NCBI GenBank assembly: GCA_965215165.1
Contig: CBDCCX010000006.1
Span: 930,001-994,000, forward strand
Source of the DNA: JANQRZ01 sp965215165
Lineage (GTDB): Bacteria; Bacteroidota; Rhodothermia; Rhodothermales; JANQRZ01
Direction: 5' to 3'
DNA length: 64,000 nucleotides
Shown here: piece by piece, positions 16,838 to 27,882 of the stretch
Layout of the letters: each line of letters opens with the position of its first letter
Position numbering within the stretch: the first letter of the stretch is position 1
The notes under the pieces: generated by a model
Database searches by the model: none
Told to the model about the DNA's origin: nothing
What the model saw: the letters and a program-made list of their open reading frames with translations, nothing else
Translations under genes and position numbers: made by a program

Positions 16838-19178
16838 ATGCCCGTCGTCGACGTCATTGCCCTCCACGAGACCGCGAAGGACCGCTACCTCAACTACGCG
16901 CTCTCGGTCATCACGAGCCGCGCGCTCCCCGACATCCGCGACGGCCTCAAGCCCGTCCACCGCCGCATCCTCTACGCGATGCACACCAACCTGCGGCTCA
17001 CCCCGGAGGCGCGCTTTCGCAAGAGCGCGACGGTCGTCGGCGAGGTGATGGGGAAGTACCACCCCCACGGCGACACGGCGATCTACGACGCGATGGCGAG
17101 GATGGCGCAGCCGTTCAGCCTCCGCGCCCCGCTCGTCGACGGGCACGGCAACTTCGGCTCGCTCGACGGCGACAACCCGGCCGCGATGCGCTACACCGAG
17201 GCCCGCCTCACCCCGCTCGGCGCGACCTTCTGCGAGGAGATCCGCAAGCGGACCGTCCCGTTCCGCCCCAACTACGACGGCACCCTCTTCGAGCCGGTCG
17301 TCCTCCCGGCCCCGTTCCCGAACCTGCTCGTCAACGGGTCCACCGGCATCGCCGTCGGCATGGCGACCAACATGCCGCCGCACAACCTCGGCGAGGTCAT
17401 CGACGCGGCCCTCTACCTCGTCGACAGCCCGAACGCGCGGACCTCGACGCTCGTCGAGAAGTTCGTCACGGCCCCGGACTTCCCGACCGGCGGGCGCATC
17501 CTCAACACGCCCGAGGAGCTGCTCGCGATCTACGAAACCGGCGAGGGGGCCGTCGAGCTGCGCGGCGGCTACGAGCTCGAGGGCAAGGGCAAAGTCATCC
17601 TCACCTCGGTGCCCTACGGCCTGGCGAAGGGCGACCTGATCGAGAAGATCGCCGAGCACATCCGCACCGGCAAGGTCCCGCAGATCGTCGACATCCGCGA
17701 CGAGAGCACCGACCAGGTCCGCGTCGTCCTCGAGATCAAGCGCGGCGCGGATGCCGAGGCCGCGCTGGCCTACCTCTTCAAGCACACGCCGCTCCAGACC
17801 CGCTTCCATGTCAACATGACGTGCCTCGTCCCGACCGACAACCCCGAGGTCGCCGCGCCCCGGAAGGTGAACCTCCGCGAGGCGTTGCAAGCGTTCCTCG
17901 ACTTCCGGTTCGAGGTGGTCACCAAGCGCTTGCAGTACGACCTGGAGCTGCTCGAGAAGCGCATCCATATCCTCAAGGGCTTCGTCAAGATCTTCGACGC
18001 GCTCGACGAGGCGATCAAGCTGATCCGCTCGTCGAAGAACAAGGGCGATGCGGCGCAGCGCCTGATGCACCGCTTCGGGATCGACGAGCTGCAAGCCGAC
18101 GCGGTCCTCGAGATCAAGCTCTACCGGCTGGCCCGGATGGAGGTCGATGCCATCCGCGCCGAGCTGGCCGAGAAGGAGGCCGCCGCCGCCGCTCTCCGCA
18201 CCCTCCTCGGCGACGAGAAGGGGTTGTGGACGCTCATCAAAAAGGAGCTGCGCGCCCTCCGAAAAGCAGTTCGCCACCGACCGGCTGAGCGAGGTCGTCG
18301 GCCCCGACGCCGTGCTCGAATACTCCGCCGAGGACTACATCACGAAGGAGGACGTCTACGTCATCGTGACGCGCGACGGCTGGGTCAAGCGGCAGCGCTC
18401 CTACACCGAGCTTGACGCGATTCGGGTGCGCGACGGCGACGAGGTGGCCTACGCCCTCGCCGGCTCGACGCGCGCGACGGTCGCCTTCTTCACGAGCGCG
18501 GGCCGCGTCTTCACCGCCCGCATCGACGACCTCCCGCAAACCACGGGCTACGGCGACCCGGTCCAGAAATACTTCGACTTCAAGGACAAGGAGCACGTCG
18601 TCGGCGTGGTCTCGCTCGACGAGCGGGTGCTGCCCGAGCCGGCCCCGGCCTCGGACGTCGAGCCGGAGCTGTTCGCCGGCGACGGCGCGCCGCCCGAGGG
18701 CGTCGAGGTCGGCCCGTTCGGGGTCGCGCTCTCGGACGACGGGATGGCGGTGCGCTTCACGCTCGACGCCTTCGCCGAGCCGTCGAACAAGAACGGCCGC
18801 GTCTTCATGCGGGTCGGCAAGGGCAACCGGATCGTCGGAGTGAGCGTGAGCCGGGGTGACGAGAACGTGTGCCTCGCCTCGCGCGAGGGCCGGGCGCTGA
18901 TCTTCCCGGCCTACCAGGTGCCGGTCTTCAAGAACGCCGCCAAGGGCGTCATCGCCATGCGCCTCGACGACAAGGACCGCGTCCTGGGGTTCGTCCTCTC
19001 CGACGCCGCGCGCGAGGGCTTCGAGGTCGAGACGAATCGGGGCCGGACGGAGATCGTGCGGACGACCAAGTTCGAGGTCTCAAACCGGGGCAACAAGGGC
19101 CGCAACGTGATCCAGCGCGGGACGCTCCGCCGCGTCGTCCCGCCGCCGGTCGAGCTCCACCTGAACGGCAAGGATTGA
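16838..19178 (+). CDS. parC: DNA topoisomerase IV subunit A, interrupted by one frameshift
   Basis: Two overlapping frames together encode a 779-residue type IIA topoisomerase A subunit, which cuts and religates DNA during chromosome decatenation. The breakage-reunion domain is complete: ALPDIRDGLKPVHRRILYAM, YHPHGDTAIYDAMARMAQP, and the catalytic tyrosine in AMRYTEARL at about residue 119. The frame changes by +1 near 18251-18262 (run of three C at 18255-18257), between ELRAL and EKQFATDRLSEVV. The C-terminal beta-pinwheel continues in the new frame to RRVVPPPVELHLNGKD. No clear GyrA box is present, which favours ParC over GyrA. Because the gene should be essential, a base-call error is the simplest explanation. 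parE lies downstream beyond two Uma2 genes. Confidence 0.85.
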
Positions 19179-19213
19179 TCGACGTATCACCCATTCGTCA
19201 ACCTCGCACTCCG

Positions 19214-19880
19214 ATGCCTGCGACTCAACTTCCTCCAGCCGCTCGACGCTTGCTCGACTCGCCCTCGCTCCCGCGCCATCTCCGCGCCCTCCAAGAACGG
19301 CTCGACGAGGAGGCCACACGTCGCGAGCGGTTCCTCGACGACCTGTCGCCGAGCGAAAAGTCCGAGTTCATCAACGGAGAGGTCATCGTGCATCCCCCTA
19401 CCCGTCATCGCCACAACGAAGTCACTGCACGGCTCGTCACACTCCTCCGCGCCTATGTCCAGCGGCACAACCTCGGCACCGTCGTCGCCGAGAAGGCGCT
19501 GGTCTCGCTCACCCGAAACGACTACGAGCCGGACGTTTGCTTTTTCGGTCGGGAGAAAGCGGGGGAGATCACGCCGGATGCGCTCCGCTATCCCGCGCCC
19601 GACTTGGTGGTCGAAGTCCTCAGTCCGAGCACCGAAAAGACAGACCGCGGCGTCAAGCTCGAAGACTACGCTGCGCATGGCGTCGCCGAATTGGCTCCTC
19701 GACCCCGAGGCCGAGACGGTCGAGGTCTACCTCCTCGACGGCGAGACCTACGCGCTCCGGCTGAAGTCGGACCACGGCACCCTCGCCAGCGCCGCCGTCC
19801 CCGGTTTCGCCGTCCCTGTCCGCGCCGCCTTCGACGACGCGGCCAACCTCGACGCCCTCCGCGCTTTGCTAGCCGCCTGA
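19214..19880 (+). pseudogene. Uma2-type PD-(D/E)XK nuclease-like gene with a frameshift
   Basis: This is a Uma2/DUF820 protein. The catalytic pattern is visible as YEPDVCFFGRE (Asp), LVVEVLSPSTEKTDRGVKLEDYAAHGV (Glu and Lys), and after the shift WLLDPEAETVEVYLLDGE. The frame changes by +1 at about 19694-19698, where gaattggctc replaces the usual codons for Glu-Tyr/Val-Trp-Leu; two bases may be missing or one extra. Without the shift the protein would end in unrelated residues. The joined reading is about 221 residues, a normal length. It follows parC by 35 bp and precedes a second Uma2 gene by 4 bp. Uma2 proteins are abundant in some Bacteroidota and Cyanobacteria and their substrate is unclear. 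Confidence 0.75.
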
Positions 19881-19884
19881 ACCG

Positions 19885-20553
19885 ATGCAGACCCAGGAAC
19901 AGACCTTCCAACCGACGCGCTACCGCTGGAGCCGCGTGCAGTACGAGCAGATGATCGAGGCCGGCGTCTTCGACGAGGATGCCCGCGTCGAGCTACTCGA
20001 CGGAGAGATCGTCACGATGAGTCCACAGAGCAGCAGCCACGCCACGATCGTTGCTCTCGTCGCGGAGGCCTTGCGCGAGGTAATGGGCGAGGGGTGGTAC
20101 GTCCGCGAGCAGGTCCCGCTCGCGCTCGACCCCGACTCGGAGCCGGAGCCGGACATTGCCGTGGTTGCTGGCGTGGTGCGCGACTACGCGCGCGAGCATC
20201 CCCGGACGGCTTTGCTTGTTGTCGAAGTGTTGCGAACCCCCCGTTCGGTTCGCGGTCGCTTCGCTCCCAGCAACACCGAACTGTCCCCCTCGGTTGAGGG
20301 GGACAGCCACGCGTTGCTTGAGCGGAGGGACGTGTCCCGGAGCGATGCAAGCGTAGCGGGGGGTAAGGTCGCGCTCTACGCCCGGCATGGCATCCGCGAA
20401 TACTGGCTCCTGGATCTGGTGGATTACCACCTCGTCGTCTATCGGCGGCCGGGACCGGACGGCTACACCGAGCGCATCGTGCGGACTGTGGACGACACCG
20501 TCACGGCTCCGGAGACCACGACGCCCATCGCCGTCGAAGATCTGCTTCCGTGA
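19885..20553 (+). CDS. Uma2-type PD-(D/E)XK nuclease-like protein carrying an in-frame insert
   Basis: This 222-residue Uma2/DUF820 protein has YRWSRVQYEQMIEAGVFDED at the N-terminus. The nuclease-fold residues appear in EPEPDIAVV (Asp), LLVVEV (Glu) and KVALYARHGIREYWLLDL (Lys). Between the Glu strand and the Lys helix, family members normally have about ten residues. Here about 44 are present, and they are encoded by a 129-bp palindromic element (20236-20364) whose length, a multiple of three, preserves the frame. The catalytic residues flank the insert, so activity cannot be judged. It lies between the frameshifted Uma2 gene and parE in one rightward run. Confidence 0.78.
   Translation: MQTQEQTFQPTRYRWSRVQYEQMIEAGVFDEDARVELLDGEIVTMSPQSSSHATIVALVAEALREVMGEGWYVREQVPLALDPDSEPEPDIAVVAGVVRDYAREHPRTALLVVEVLRTPRSVRGRFAPSNTELSPSVEGDSHALLERRDVSRSDASVAGGKVALYARHGIREYWLLDLVDYHLVVYRRPGPDGYTERIVRTVDDTVTAPETTTPIAVEDLLP
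20236..20364. repeat. 129-bp palindromic element inserted in-frame in a Uma2 gene
   Basis: The element is bounded by perfect 8-bp inverted repeats (accccccg at 20236-20243 and cggggggt at 20357-20364). It contains a perfect 11-bp hairpin (ctgtccccctc at 20281-20291 and its complement at 20296-20306, 4-nt loop). A 15-bp stretch inside it (20325-20339) recurs in the opposite orientation at 59441-59455. Its bases and reading do not resemble the Uma2 family. Confidence 0.82.
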
Positions 20554-20557
20554 CAGC

Positions 20558-20577
20558 GGACACGATGCATCGTGTCC
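20558..20577. terminator. Perfect 20-bp palindrome after a Uma2 gene
   Basis: ggacacgatgcatcgtgtcc is a perfect palindrome 4 bp after the Uma2 stop and 44 bp before parE. It could form a loopless cruciform or an RNA hairpin, so it may be a weak terminator or a repeat-element remnant. Confidence 0.5.
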
Positions 20578-20621
20578 CTACGAGACGTTCGCCTTTTTCA
20601 CCCCCCGAGACTTGATCTGAC

Positions 20622-22556
<1,935 letters not shown>

Positions 22557-22611
22557 GCGGCGAGGAGGGAGGCCGAGTGAAGTCAGCCGGCTACGTCCGT
22601 ACGGAAACCGG

Positions 22612-22642
22612 TTTGCGGCACGGCGAACGTGCCCTATATTGA
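22612..22642 (+). promoter_or_regulatory. Bacteroidota-type promoter upstream of a secreted protease
   Basis: TTTG (22612-22615) is separated by 19 bp from TATATTGA (22635-22642), close to the Bacteroidota primary sigma consensus TTTG-N19/21-TAnnTTTG. The start codon follows 136 bp downstream, which implies a long leader. Confidence 0.5.
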
Positions 22643-22777
22643 CGCGCTCGCAGTTGGCGAACGCTCCGTTCCCCCGGCGCATCCAACGCGAGCCTCCGGC
22701 GCGGACACCGGGTCTCAGCAGCCCGTGTTTCAGCACTCCCGAATCGTTCCCTTCCTCCTCCTTCTCCCCCGTATTCC

Positions 22778-24538
22778 ATGCGACGCTTCTCGTCCTACCC
22801 GCTCGCTCTCACGCTCGGCCTCCTGGTCGCGCTGGCGTTCCCGCTCGCCGCGAACGCCCAGACGGCCCCGCTCCGCTACCACGCCCAGCCGTACGCCGTC
22901 GACTCCGGCGTTCACAACGGCCGCACCACCGGAACCGCCGAGGTCTACCAAGCCTTCCGCACGACGGTCTCGGTCCCCGACGCTCCCTGGCTCCGCCTCG
23001 CCTTCGCGGACGTGGCGCTCGGGGCCGGCAGCTACCTGACGGTGACCTCGCTCGCCGACGGCGCGCAGCAGCGGCTCGACGCGGCGGCGCTGGCGCAGTG
23101 GCAGAACACCACCGCCTACTTCAACGGGGACGCCCTCGAGGTCGTGCTCCACGTCGCCCCCGGCGACGCGGCGGCTCAGTTCCGCACCGAGCGCGTCATC
23201 GTCGGCGAGCACGGCGCACCCGAGTCGCAGTGCGGCCCGACGGACGACCGGACGGCCTCGAACGACCCCCGCTCAGGGCGGGTGCTCTCGGTCGGGTGCA
23301 CGGGCTGGATCATCGACGACGGCAAGCTCGTCACCGCCGGCCACTGCATGAGCGGCTCCGGCACGGTGCAGTTCAACGTGCCTCCGTCGACCGTGTTTGG
23401 CGGCTTGCAGCATCCCGGTCCCGAGGACCAGTACGCTGTTGACAGCGGGAGCCGCGTCTGGACTGCCGGCGGGGTCGGCAACGACTGGGGCGTCTTCAGC
23501 GTGTTCTCGAACACCCAGACTGGCCTCCAGCCCATCGACGCCCAGGGGGCTTCGTTCTCGCTGCGGCAGGACTTCGGCCCGGCTACGATCCGCATCACCG
23601 GCTACGGCGTCGACGGCGGCGCGGCCAACCAGACGCAGCAGACCCACACCGGGCCCAACGCGGGCTCCTCGGGCACAACCATGCGCTACCAGGCCGACAC
23701 CGAGGGTGGCAACTCGGGCAGCCCGGTCATCGACGAGGCTACGGGTGAAGCCGTCGGTGTCCACACCCACGGCGGCTGCTCGGCGGGCAGCAACAAGGGC
23801 ACGAGCACCTTCAACACGGCCTTCTGGACCGCGCTCGGCGCTCCGGTCGTCGGGGAGGGGCAGATCTCGGCCACGCTTACCAGCAGCACCACGGTCCCGA
23901 GCTCCGGGGGCTTGGTCAGCGCCGACGTCACGTTCTCGAACGCGACCTCCGGTGACTTCGACGGCGAGTGGTGGGCGCTCGTCAGCTATCCCAACGGATC
24001 GGCCGGCCCGCGCCTGGGCCCGTTCCAGATCAGCCTGGACGGGGGGCAGAGCGTCACCCAGACCGTCTCGAAGCGGGTGCCGGGCGGAGCCCCCGCCGGG
24101 GTCTACTTCGTCGAGCTCCGCATCGGCCAGGCGTTCCCCGACCAGATCGACGACAGCGACAGCTTCTCCTTCTTCAAGAACGGCCTGGCGCGGCCCGCGT
24201 TCGGCGAGACAGAGGCGGTGACGTGGCTCCTCGACGGCGTCGCTCAGGACGGATCTGAGGCGGCGGCGAAGGCCGAAGCGGCGGCGCTGCTGGCGGCCTA
24301 TCCCAACCCGTTCCGCGGCGAGACGACGGTCCGCTACGCGCTGAGCGAGGCGGGTCCGGTCCGGCTGGCGGTCTACGACGTGCTCGGCCGGGAGGTCGCG
24401 CTCCTCGACGACGGTTTCCGCGAGGCGGGCACCCACGAGGCGGCGCTCGACGGAGCCGGTCTCAGCGCGGGCGTCTATTTCTACGTCCTGGAGGCCGGCG
24501 CGTTTTCGGCCAGGAAGCGCGTGACGCTGATGGACTAG
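22778..24538 (+). CDS. Secreted trypsin-like serine protease with C-terminal sorting domain
   Basis: This 586-residue protein has a signal peptide (MRRFSSYPLALTLGLLVALA, cleaved after AANAQ), a pro-region, and a chymotrypsin-fold domain. The catalytic elements appear intact: LVTAGHC (His, about residue 189), NDWGVFSV (probable Asp) and EGGNSGSPVI (Ser). A CARDB-like beta domain follows at about 365-475. The C-terminal 85 residues are a Por-type sorting module (AAYPNPFRGETTVRY, VYDVLGREVALL, LSAGVYFYVL). It should be exported through the inner membrane and then by the type IX system to the surface or medium. It lies downstream of a Bacteroidota-type promoter. The last 15 bp, including the stop, are duplicated directly downstream. 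Confidence 0.88.
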   Translation: MRRFSSYPLALTLGLLVALAFPLAANAQTAPLRYHAQPYAVDSGVHNGRTTGTAEVYQAFRTTVSVPDAPWLRLAFADVALGAGSYLTVTSLADGAQQRLDAAALAQWQNTTAYFNGDALEVVLHVAPGDAAAQFRTERVIVGEHGAPESQCGPTDDRTASNDPRSGRVLSVGCTGWIIDDGKLVTAGHCMSGSGTVQFNVPPSTVFGGLQHPGPEDQYAVDSGSRVWTAGGVGNDWGVFSVFSNTQTGLQPIDAQGASFSLRQDFGPATIRITGYGVDGGAANQTQQTHTGPNAGSSGTTMRYQADTEGGNSGSPVIDEATGEAVGVHTHGGCSAGSNKGTSTFNTAFWTALGAPVVGEGQISATLTSSTTVPSSGGLVSADVTFSNATSGDFDGEWWALVSYPNGSAGPRLGPFQISLDGGQSVTQTVSKRVPGGAPAGVYFVELRIGQAFPDQIDDSDSFSFFKNGLARPAFGETEAVTWLLDGVAQDGSEAAAKAEAAALLAAYPNPFRGETTVRYALSEAGPVRLAVYDVLGREVALLDDGFREAGTHEAALDGAGLSAGVYFYVLEAGAFSARKRVTLMD

Positions 24539-24553
24539 ACGCTGATGGACTAG
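24524..24553. repeat. 15-bp tandem duplication spanning a stop codon
   Basis: acgctgatggactag occurs twice in perfect tandem. The first copy carries the last codons and TAG stop of the protease gene. Confidence 0.95.
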
Positions 24554-24764
24554 CGGCCTCTGGTCACCTCCGGCAGGCTCGCTGTGCTGGACAGCGCCGC
24601 CCCTCGCTCCGTGCGAAGGGCGGCGCTGCTCGTTCGGCCGGAGCCGGTAGCCAGCGCGGACACGCCCAGTGCCCAGACCGAGCCGGTGCCCAGACCGAGA
24701 GCGTGTCGGGCAGCAGGAAGCCGAGCGCTGCCGCCGTGACGACGGCATAGGCGAGGCCCAGCAT
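24550..24764 (-). pseudogene. Small membrane-protein gene apparently broken by a 17-bp duplication
   Basis: From an ATG at 24764 the reverse strand reads MLGLAYAVVTAAALGFLLPD, a good membrane helix, and then LSVWAP, after which the sequence turns to unlikely residues. A 17-bp tandem duplication (gtgcccagaccgag at 24669-24682 and 24686-24699) lies exactly at that point. If one copy is removed, the reading continues as LSVWALGVSALATGSG, a second hydrophobic helix, and ends at 24550. A start further upstream is possible. No family was recognised, and the gene is a weak call. Confidence 0.4.
24669..24699. repeat. 17-bp tandem duplication inside a small reading frame
   Basis: Two copies of gtgcccagaccgag lie 17 bp apart. 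The length is not a multiple of three, so it shifts the frame of the overlapping small membrane-protein gene. Confidence 0.9.
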
Positions 24765-24795
24765 GTACGGCAAAACAAGGTCGCGGCGAAAGCCC

Positions 24796-24824
24796 TTGAC
24801 GGGGGCGGCCGATAGTCCTATCGT
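24796..24824 (+). promoter_or_regulatory. Possible sigma-70-like promoter
   Basis: TTGACG (24796-24801) and TATCGT (24819-24824) are separated by 17 bp and lie 27 bp upstream of the start of the metallopeptidase-propeller-barrel gene. The match is partial. Confidence 0.3.
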
Positions 24825-24851
24825 AGCCCGTTCCCTCCCGCCTCCGGCCCG

Positions 24852-27821
24852 ATGCCCCGACCTCTCCGCTTCGCCTCCGCGCTCGTCGCGCTCGGCCTGC
24901 TGCTGCCCGCCGTGCCGGCGGTGGCGCAGTCCCACTCGTACTTCGGCCGCAACAAGGTCCAGTACGACGAATTCGACTGGCACGTTCTGCACACGGACCA
25001 CTTCGACATCTACTACTACCCCGAGATGCAGGCCCTCGCCGAGCACGGCGCGCACTTCGCCGAGGAGGCCTACCAGGAGCTCGAGAACACGTTCAACTTC
25101 TCGCTCGGCCACCGCGTCCCGCTGATCTTCTACTCGTCGAACCTCCACTTCAAGCAGACCAACGTCACCCCCGGCTTCATCCCCGACGGCGTCGGCGGGT
25201 TCTTCGAGTTCCTCAAGGGCCGCGTCGTGATCCCAGCGAACGGCAACCTGCACCGCTTCCGCCGGGTCGTCCGGCACGAGCTGGTCCACGTCTTCACCTA
25301 CTCCAAGCTCACGCGCGTCATGCGCGATCACCGCCGGCCGTTCACCGCGCCGCCGCCGCTGTGGTTCACCGAGGGCATCGCCGAGTACTGGAGCGGCGAG
25401 CCGGACTACCAGCACGAGATGGTGCTCCGCGACGCCGTGGCGAGCAACTACTTCGTCCCGCTCGAGAACCTCGACCGGATTTTCGGGACCTACCTGATGT
25501 ACAAGGAGGGCGAGGCCGCGTGCCGCTTCATCGCCGAGCGCTACGGCGAGGACAAGCTGCTCCGCCTCTTCGAGGAGTTCTGGCGCGACCCCGACTTCCG
25601 CAAGGTCATGGAAACCGTCCTGCGCGAGGACTACCGCACCATCTCCGACCAGTGGACCGCGTGGGTGCACGAGCAGTACCTCCCGAAGCTCGACGAGGCC
25701 ACCCCGCCGACCCTCGTCTCGGACGCCGTCACCGCGCGCGGCTTCAGCGGCAAGCCGGCGTTCTACCGCCACCCCGACGGCCGCCGCACCGTCGCCTTCG
25801 TCGCCAACCGCGACGGCTACACGAACCTCTACGCCGTGCCCGTGGACTCGGCCGGCGTGCCGACGGACGACCCGCGCGTGCTGGTCGAGGGCGAGCGCAG
25901 CGCGCGCTTCGAGGCCTTCCACTTCTTCGAGAGCCAGCTCGACGTCAGCGCCGACGGCAAGCTCGCCTTCGTCACCAAGAGCGGCGACGCGGACGTGGTC
26001 CACGTCTACGACCTCCAGGCCGACCGCGTCGGGCCGACCTACCGCTTCCCCGGTCTCGTCGCCGTCTACTCGCCCTCGTGGGACCCGGCGGGCGAGCGGC
26101 TCGCCTTCTCCGGCATCGAGCGGAGCGGGTTCTCGGACCTCTACACCTACGACACCGCGACCGCCGCGCTCCGCAAGCTGACGAACGACCCCTACGACGA
26201 CCGCGACCCGGCCTGGAGCCCGGACGGCCGGACGCTCGCCTTCTCGTCCGACCGCACCGACTTCGGCGAGGACGGCCACTACAACGTGTTCACGCTCGAC
26301 CTGGAGAGCGGCGGGCTCGAGTACGTCACCTACGGCCCGCACGTAGACCTCGCGCCCCACTGGAGTCCGGGCGGCGACCGGCTGGTCTTCATCTCGTCGC
26401 GCCGCGAGGCGGACGGCAAGTTCAGCGGGCAGAACCTGTGGGTGGCCGAGATGGACATGCCCGAGGCGGACGTGCCCGCGCTCGCCGATGCTAGCTCTTC
26501 GTCGACCGTTATTGCAAATGAAGAGATTCCGACCGAGCGGACCGCCACTCAGCTAACGTCCTTCACCGGCGCGGCCTTCGATCCGGTCTGGACCGCCGAC
26601 GGCCGCCTGCTCTTCTCGACCTTCGAAGACTCGCGCTTCACCGTCCGCCAGGCCTCGGCCGACTCGCTCCTCCGAGCGCCGCGCCAGGAGGCCGTCGTCG
26701 GCCTGGTCTACCGCGACGACGCTCAGCCGTGGAGCTACGGCCGCCTCGCGGTTGAGGACGAGGAGCGCCGCCAGCCCTACCGCAAGAAATACTCCCTCGA
26801 CGCCGCCCAGGGCGCGCTCTCGACGAACCCGGTGTGGGGGACGAGCGGCGGGGCGGTGCTCGCGTTCTCGGACCTCCTCGGCAACGAGCAGATCTTCGTC
26901 TCCGGCTACAGCACCCGCGTCCCCGGCCGCTCGTTCGTCGACGGGCTGAATGCGTCGGTGACGCGCATCCACCTCGGCCGCCGCGCCAACTACGGCTACG
27001 GCGTCTACCGCTACGCCGGGCAGCGCTACGACCTCACCGACCCCGACGCGCCCGACGTCTTCCCGGTCGTCTACGAGCAGCTCGTCGGAGCCGTCGGCCT
27101 GGTGAGCTATCCGATCTCGAAGTTCCAGCGGGTCGACATCCAGACCTCGTTCAACTACGACCGGAGGGAGATCTTCGCCGTGCAGATCGACCGCGAAGCC
27201 TTCCTGCTCTCGAACGCGATCTCGGTCACGCACGACAACGCGCTCTACGGCCTCAACGGCCCCGTCGACGGCTGGAAGGCGACGGCGACGGCGGCCTACA
27301 CCACCGACGTCCGGTTCTCGAACGTGAGCTACTACACGCTCCGCGCCGACGCCCGGCACTACCTCCGGCTCGTTCCCGGCGTAACGCTCGCCTCGTGGGG
27401 GCTGGCGCAGACCAACGTCGGGCGCGAGGCGCGGCTGTTTCTGCTCGGCGGGAGCTGGGACCTGCGCGGCTTCCCGCTCTTCCGCGTCCGGGGCCGGAAC
27501 ATGTGGTTCACCTCGCACGAGCTCCGCTTCCCGCTCGTGGAGCGGCCCAGCGCCTTCGTCCCGTTCCTCGCCCCGTTCGGGATCGTCAACCTCCGCGGCG
27601 CGGCCTTCCTCGACGCGGCCCACGTCTGGAACGATACCTACGACGAGCGCCAGCCCCGACTCTTCGCCGGCACCGACCTCGGCGCGCTCGGCCTCGGCCT
27701 GCGGATGAACCTCTTCGGCGGCTTCGTCCTCCGCTACGACGTCGGCTGGCGCTTCACCGACGGCCTCGATTGGGACGAGCGCGACCCGTTTACGCAGTTC
27801 TTCTTCGGCTATAACTTCTAG
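24852..27821 (+). CDS. Gluzincin metallopeptidase-propeller-outer-membrane barrel fusion protein
   Basis: This 989-residue protein combines three parts. After a signal peptide (to AVAQ, about residue 26) comes a peptidase MA-like domain with RHELVHVF near residue 140 and EGIAEYWS near 177, the zinc-binding HExxH and distant glutamate of gluzincins. Next is a TolB-type beta-propeller (about 295-570; SPDGRTLAFSSDR, SPGGDRLVFISSR). The last 330 or so residues look like an Omp85/surface-antigen-type barrel (FYLLRGFPLF-like GSWDLRGFPLFRVRG, ending in the aromatic FFFGYNF expected for barrel insertion). It would sit in the outer membrane with a metallopeptidase and propeller on the periplasmic side. 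Substrate unknown. One exact CCGTTATTGCAA 12-mer lies inside the gene in an unstructured linker (26506-26517). Confidence 0.85.
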   Translation: MPRPLRFASALVALGLLLPAVPAVAQSHSYFGRNKVQYDEFDWHVLHTDHFDIYYYPEMQALAEHGAHFAEEAYQELENTFNFSLGHRVPLIFYSSNLHFKQTNVTPGFIPDGVGGFFEFLKGRVVIPANGNLHRFRRVVRHELVHVFTYSKLTRVMRDHRRPFTAPPPLWFTEGIAEYWSGEPDYQHEMVLRDAVASNYFVPLENLDRIFGTYLMYKEGEAACRFIAERYGEDKLLRLFEEFWRDPDFRKVMETVLREDYRTISDQWTAWVHEQYLPKLDEATPPTLVSDAVTARGFSGKPAFYRHPDGRRTVAFVANRDGYTNLYAVPVDSAGVPTDDPRVLVEGERSARFEAFHFFESQLDVSADGKLAFVTKSGDADVVHVYDLQADRVGPTYRFPGLVAVYSPSWDPAGERLAFSGIERSGFSDLYTYDTATAALRKLTNDPYDDRDPAWSPDGRTLAFSSDRTDFGEDGHYNVFTLDLESGGLEYVTYGPHVDLAPHWSPGGDRLVFISSRREADGKFSGQNLWVAEMDMPEADVPALADASSSSTVIANEEIPTERTATQLTSFTGAAFDPVWTADGRLLFSTFEDSRFTVRQASADSLLRAPRQEAVVGLVYRDDAQPWSYGRLAVEDEERRQPYRKKYSLDAAQGALSTNPVWGTSGGAVLAFSDLLGNEQIFVSGYSTRVPGRSFVDGLNASVTRIHLGRRANYGYGVYRYAGQRYDLTDPDAPDVFPVVYEQLVGAVGLVSYPISKFQRVDIQTSFNYDRREIFAVQIDREAFLLSNAISVTHDNALYGLNGPVDGWKATATAAYTTDVRFSNVSYYTLRADARHYLRLVPGVTLASWGLAQTNVGREARLFLLGGSWDLRGFPLFRVRGRNMWFTSHELRFPLVERPSAFVPFLAPFGIVNLRGAAFLDAAHVWNDTYDERQPRLFAGTDLGALGLGLRMNLFGGFVLRYDVGWRFTDGLDWDERDPFTQFFFGYNF
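26506..26517 (+). repeat. Exact copy of the 12-mer CCGTTATTGCAA inside a gene
   Basis: It encodes part of a low-complexity linker (SSSTVIANEEIP) of the metallopeptidase-propeller-barrel protein. It is the only exact copy lying well inside a coding region. Confidence 0.9.
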
Positions 27822-27882
27822 CGCTATGAGTGGGAGCGTGGGCCGGTGGGAGAAGGGGAGAGAGCCAGCGTCGCGCTGTGCT

